23,955 nucleotides of DNA, taken from the NCBI GenBank assembly GCA_023414985.1, contig JAEZLY010000178.1:1-23955 (forward strand). The letters run 5' to 3'. The notes under the pieces were generated by a model. The model was not told where the DNA came from, did not search any database, and saw only the letters and a program-made list of their open reading frames with translations. Origin of the DNA: Bacillota bacterium (GTDB lineage Bacteria; Bacillota; Clostridia; Lachnospirales; Lachnospiraceae). Shown here one piece after another: positions 22,857 through 23,955 of this stretch (its first letter is position 1; every line of letters begins with the position of its first letter). Both the position numbers and the translations under genes were made by a program.

Positions 22857-23540
22857 ATGAAATACGAAGTATTACTTTTTGACGCGGATGAGACCCTGTT
22901 CGATTTTAAGAAATCGGAAAAGGAAGCCTTTCGAAGTACCATCCTGCAATTTCACATTGCCTATGAAGAAAATAAGCATTTTAGGATTTATCACGAGATA
23001 AATGATGCTATCTGGAAGGAATTCGAACAGGGGTCGATTACCCAGGAAGAACTTAAAGTAGAGCGTTTTCGGAGATTCAAGGAAAGCATGCAGCTTGATT
23101 TTGATGAGGAGGAATTCGCAAAAGCATATATGTCCAACCTGGCCGATGCCTCCTTTCTTTACGAAGGCAGCAAAGAATTAATTGAAGAACTACATCAGTC
23201 TTACCGGTTATGTATCGTAACGAACGGTTTAACCTCTGTTCAGGACAAGAGAATCAGAAAATCAGAGATAGCCGAGCATTTCGAGTCAATTGTCATCTCC
23301 GAAGAGATATTGATTGCGAAACCCAATCCCGGAATTTTTGAATATACCCTGAACCAGATTCATTATTCAGATAAGAGTAAAGTTTTAATTATCGGGGACA
23401 GCCTGAGCTCAGATATCCGGGGTGGGATTAACTTTGGATCAGACACCTGTTGGTATAATCCCAGAAAGCTTCGCAATGAAACAGGGATTCGCCCCACTTA
23501 TGAAGTAGCTGATTTTGATGGGCTGAGGTCTTTATTATAA
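22857..23540 (+). CDS. YjjG family noncanonical pyrimidine nucleotidase (HAD)
   Basis: This 227-residue HAD-IA phosphatase has FDADETLFDF at the N-terminus, with Asp9 nucleophile and Asp11. IVTNGLTSVQDKRI (motif II), IAKPNPGIF (motif III lysine) and LIIGDSLSSDIRGG (motif IV) follow. The FDADETLFDF start and the TNG-VQ-R pattern point to the YjjG/YfnB group, which removes phosphate from nucleoside 5'-monophosphates and helps clear abnormal pyrimidines. AGGAG is about 8 bases before the ATG. It is monocistronic and ends at the terminator at 23566-23604. Confidence 0.92.
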   Translation: MKYEVLLFDADETLFDFKKSEKEAFRSTILQFHIAYEENKHFRIYHEINDAIWKEFEQGSITQEELKVERFRRFKESMQLDFDEEEFAKAYMSNLADASFLYEGSKELIEELHQSYRLCIVTNGLTSVQDKRIRKSEIAEHFESIVISEEILIAKPNPGIFEYTLNQIHYSDKSKVLIIGDSLSSDIRGGINFGSDTCWYNPRKLRNETGIRPTYEVADFDGLRSLL

Positions 23541-23565
23541 GAAGCTTTCTTTCAAATCATGAGAA

Positions 23566-23604
23566 AAGGTATAGAATACAGCTGTCAGGCTGGTTCTATA
23601 CCTT
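23566..23604 (+). terminator. Terminator of the YjjG gene
   Basis: AAGGTATAGAA (23566-23576) pairs perfectly with TTCTATACCTT (23594-23604). ATTTATTCTTATTTTT follows on the plus strand. On the minus strand the tail is only CCTTTTCTC, so it is weaker for the convergent DUF2200 gene. Confidence 0.85.
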
Positions 23605-23684
23605 ATTTATTCTTATTTTTAATTTAATTCCTTTAAAATAGGACTTTCAGTATCGCATATCGAGTGTTCTGGCTCTGTTACTCT

Positions 23685-23955
23685 TTATTTACGTAAGATC
23701 TTATCCATCGACTTTCCCTTCGCCAATTCATCAATCAGCTTATCCAGATAACGGATTTCCCGCATGATCAGTTCCTCGATCTCCTCCACTCTGACACCGC
23801 AGACCGTACCTTTGATCAAAGACCGCAAAGGGTTCAACTGGGGAGCTTCCCGAAAGAAGCTTTCAACGTCAATCTGTTTCTCCAACTGCACTTCCAGCTC
23901 TTCCTGGCTGTATCCCGTCAACCAAAGAATGATTTCATCGACTTCAATTTTAGCA
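23685..23955 (-). CDS. DUF2200 family protein (5' end outside window)
   Basis: The minus-strand frame is open to the right edge, so the start is not visible; a TTG at 23921 only looks like a start, because the reading continues upstream as AKIEVDEIILWLTGY. The visible 89 residues match DUF2200: a TGYSQEELEVQLEK segment, FFREAPQLNPLRSLIKG, then CGVRVEEIEELIMREIRYLDKLIDEL and the basic GKSMDKILRK end (segments split here). Family proteins are about 115-120 residues, so some 25-30 residues are missing. The function is unknown; it is small and soluble. Confidence 0.88.
   Translation of the reverse strand, partial: AKIEVDEIILWLTGYSQEELEVQLEKQIDVESFFREAPQLNPLRSLIKGTVCGVRVEEIEELIMREIRYLDKLIDELAKGKSMDKILRK

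Noticed and set aside
1..23955. CRISPR array, tRNA, rRNA, phage genes or transposase
   Set aside because: No regularly spaced repeats, no cloverleaf or rRNA sequence, and no transposase or phage protein motifs were seen on either strand.

Overview
The window looks like a chromosomal segment of a low-to-moderate GC, Gram-positive, anaerobic Firmicute, most likely a Lachnospiraceae member (Anaerocolumna/Lachnoclostridium type). This is inferred from strong AGGAGG-type ribosome binding sites, sigma-A promoters, lipobox lipoproteins, TTG/GTG starts, AsnA-type asparagine synthesis, a DegV protein, and a LytS/YesN-regulated sugar ABC transporter. No rRNA, tRNA, phage, CRISPR array or transposase gene was seen.

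Left part (1-10.3 kb): mostly short housekeeping and accessory units. They are a partial DegV lipid-binding protein, an AEC-family permease, the manganese exporter MntP behind a yybP-ykoY (Mn2+) riboswitch with a mutually exclusive terminator, a three-gene unit (GNAT, NAD-dependent epimerase, Cof-type phosphatase), a HAD phosphatase, an aldo/keto reductase, a second GNAT, a histidine phosphatase, AsnA, and a small unknown protein. A 226-bp palindromic, MITE-like element lies between the second GNAT and the histidine phosphatase.

Middle part (10.3-20.9 kb, all minus strand): a lipoprotein of unknown function, then a complete sugar uptake and sensing locus. In transcription order the locus holds a membrane-anchored periplasmic-binding-protein sensor, a LytS/YesM-type histidine kinase, a YesN-type response regulator with an AraC DNA-binding domain, and a XylF-like lipoprotein. 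A long hairpin and a fresh promoter follow, then a ChvE-like binding lipoprotein, a double ATPase (MmsA/GguA) and a permease (MmsB/GguB). The likely logic is that the anchored binding protein senses a sugar outside the cell, signals through the kinase and regulator, and the regulator turns on the transporter. This resembles the XylFII-LytS-YesN three-component xylose sensor known from Clostridium beijerinckii. The extra XylF-like lipoprotein inside the regulatory unit is the unusual part.

Right part (20.9 kb to end, mainly plus strand): a leaderless N-acetylmuramoyl-alanine amidase, a cold-shock protein preceded by a promoter-hairpin-T-run unit (candidate small RNA or attenuator), a CD3324-family small protein with a long structured leader, a YjjG-type nucleotidase, and a partial DUF2200 gene on the minus strand.

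No wholly new multi-gene system is evident. The best leads are the three-component sugar sensor with its extra binding protein, the palindromic elements with related ends, and the RNA-level elements upstream of mntP, csp and the CD3324 gene.
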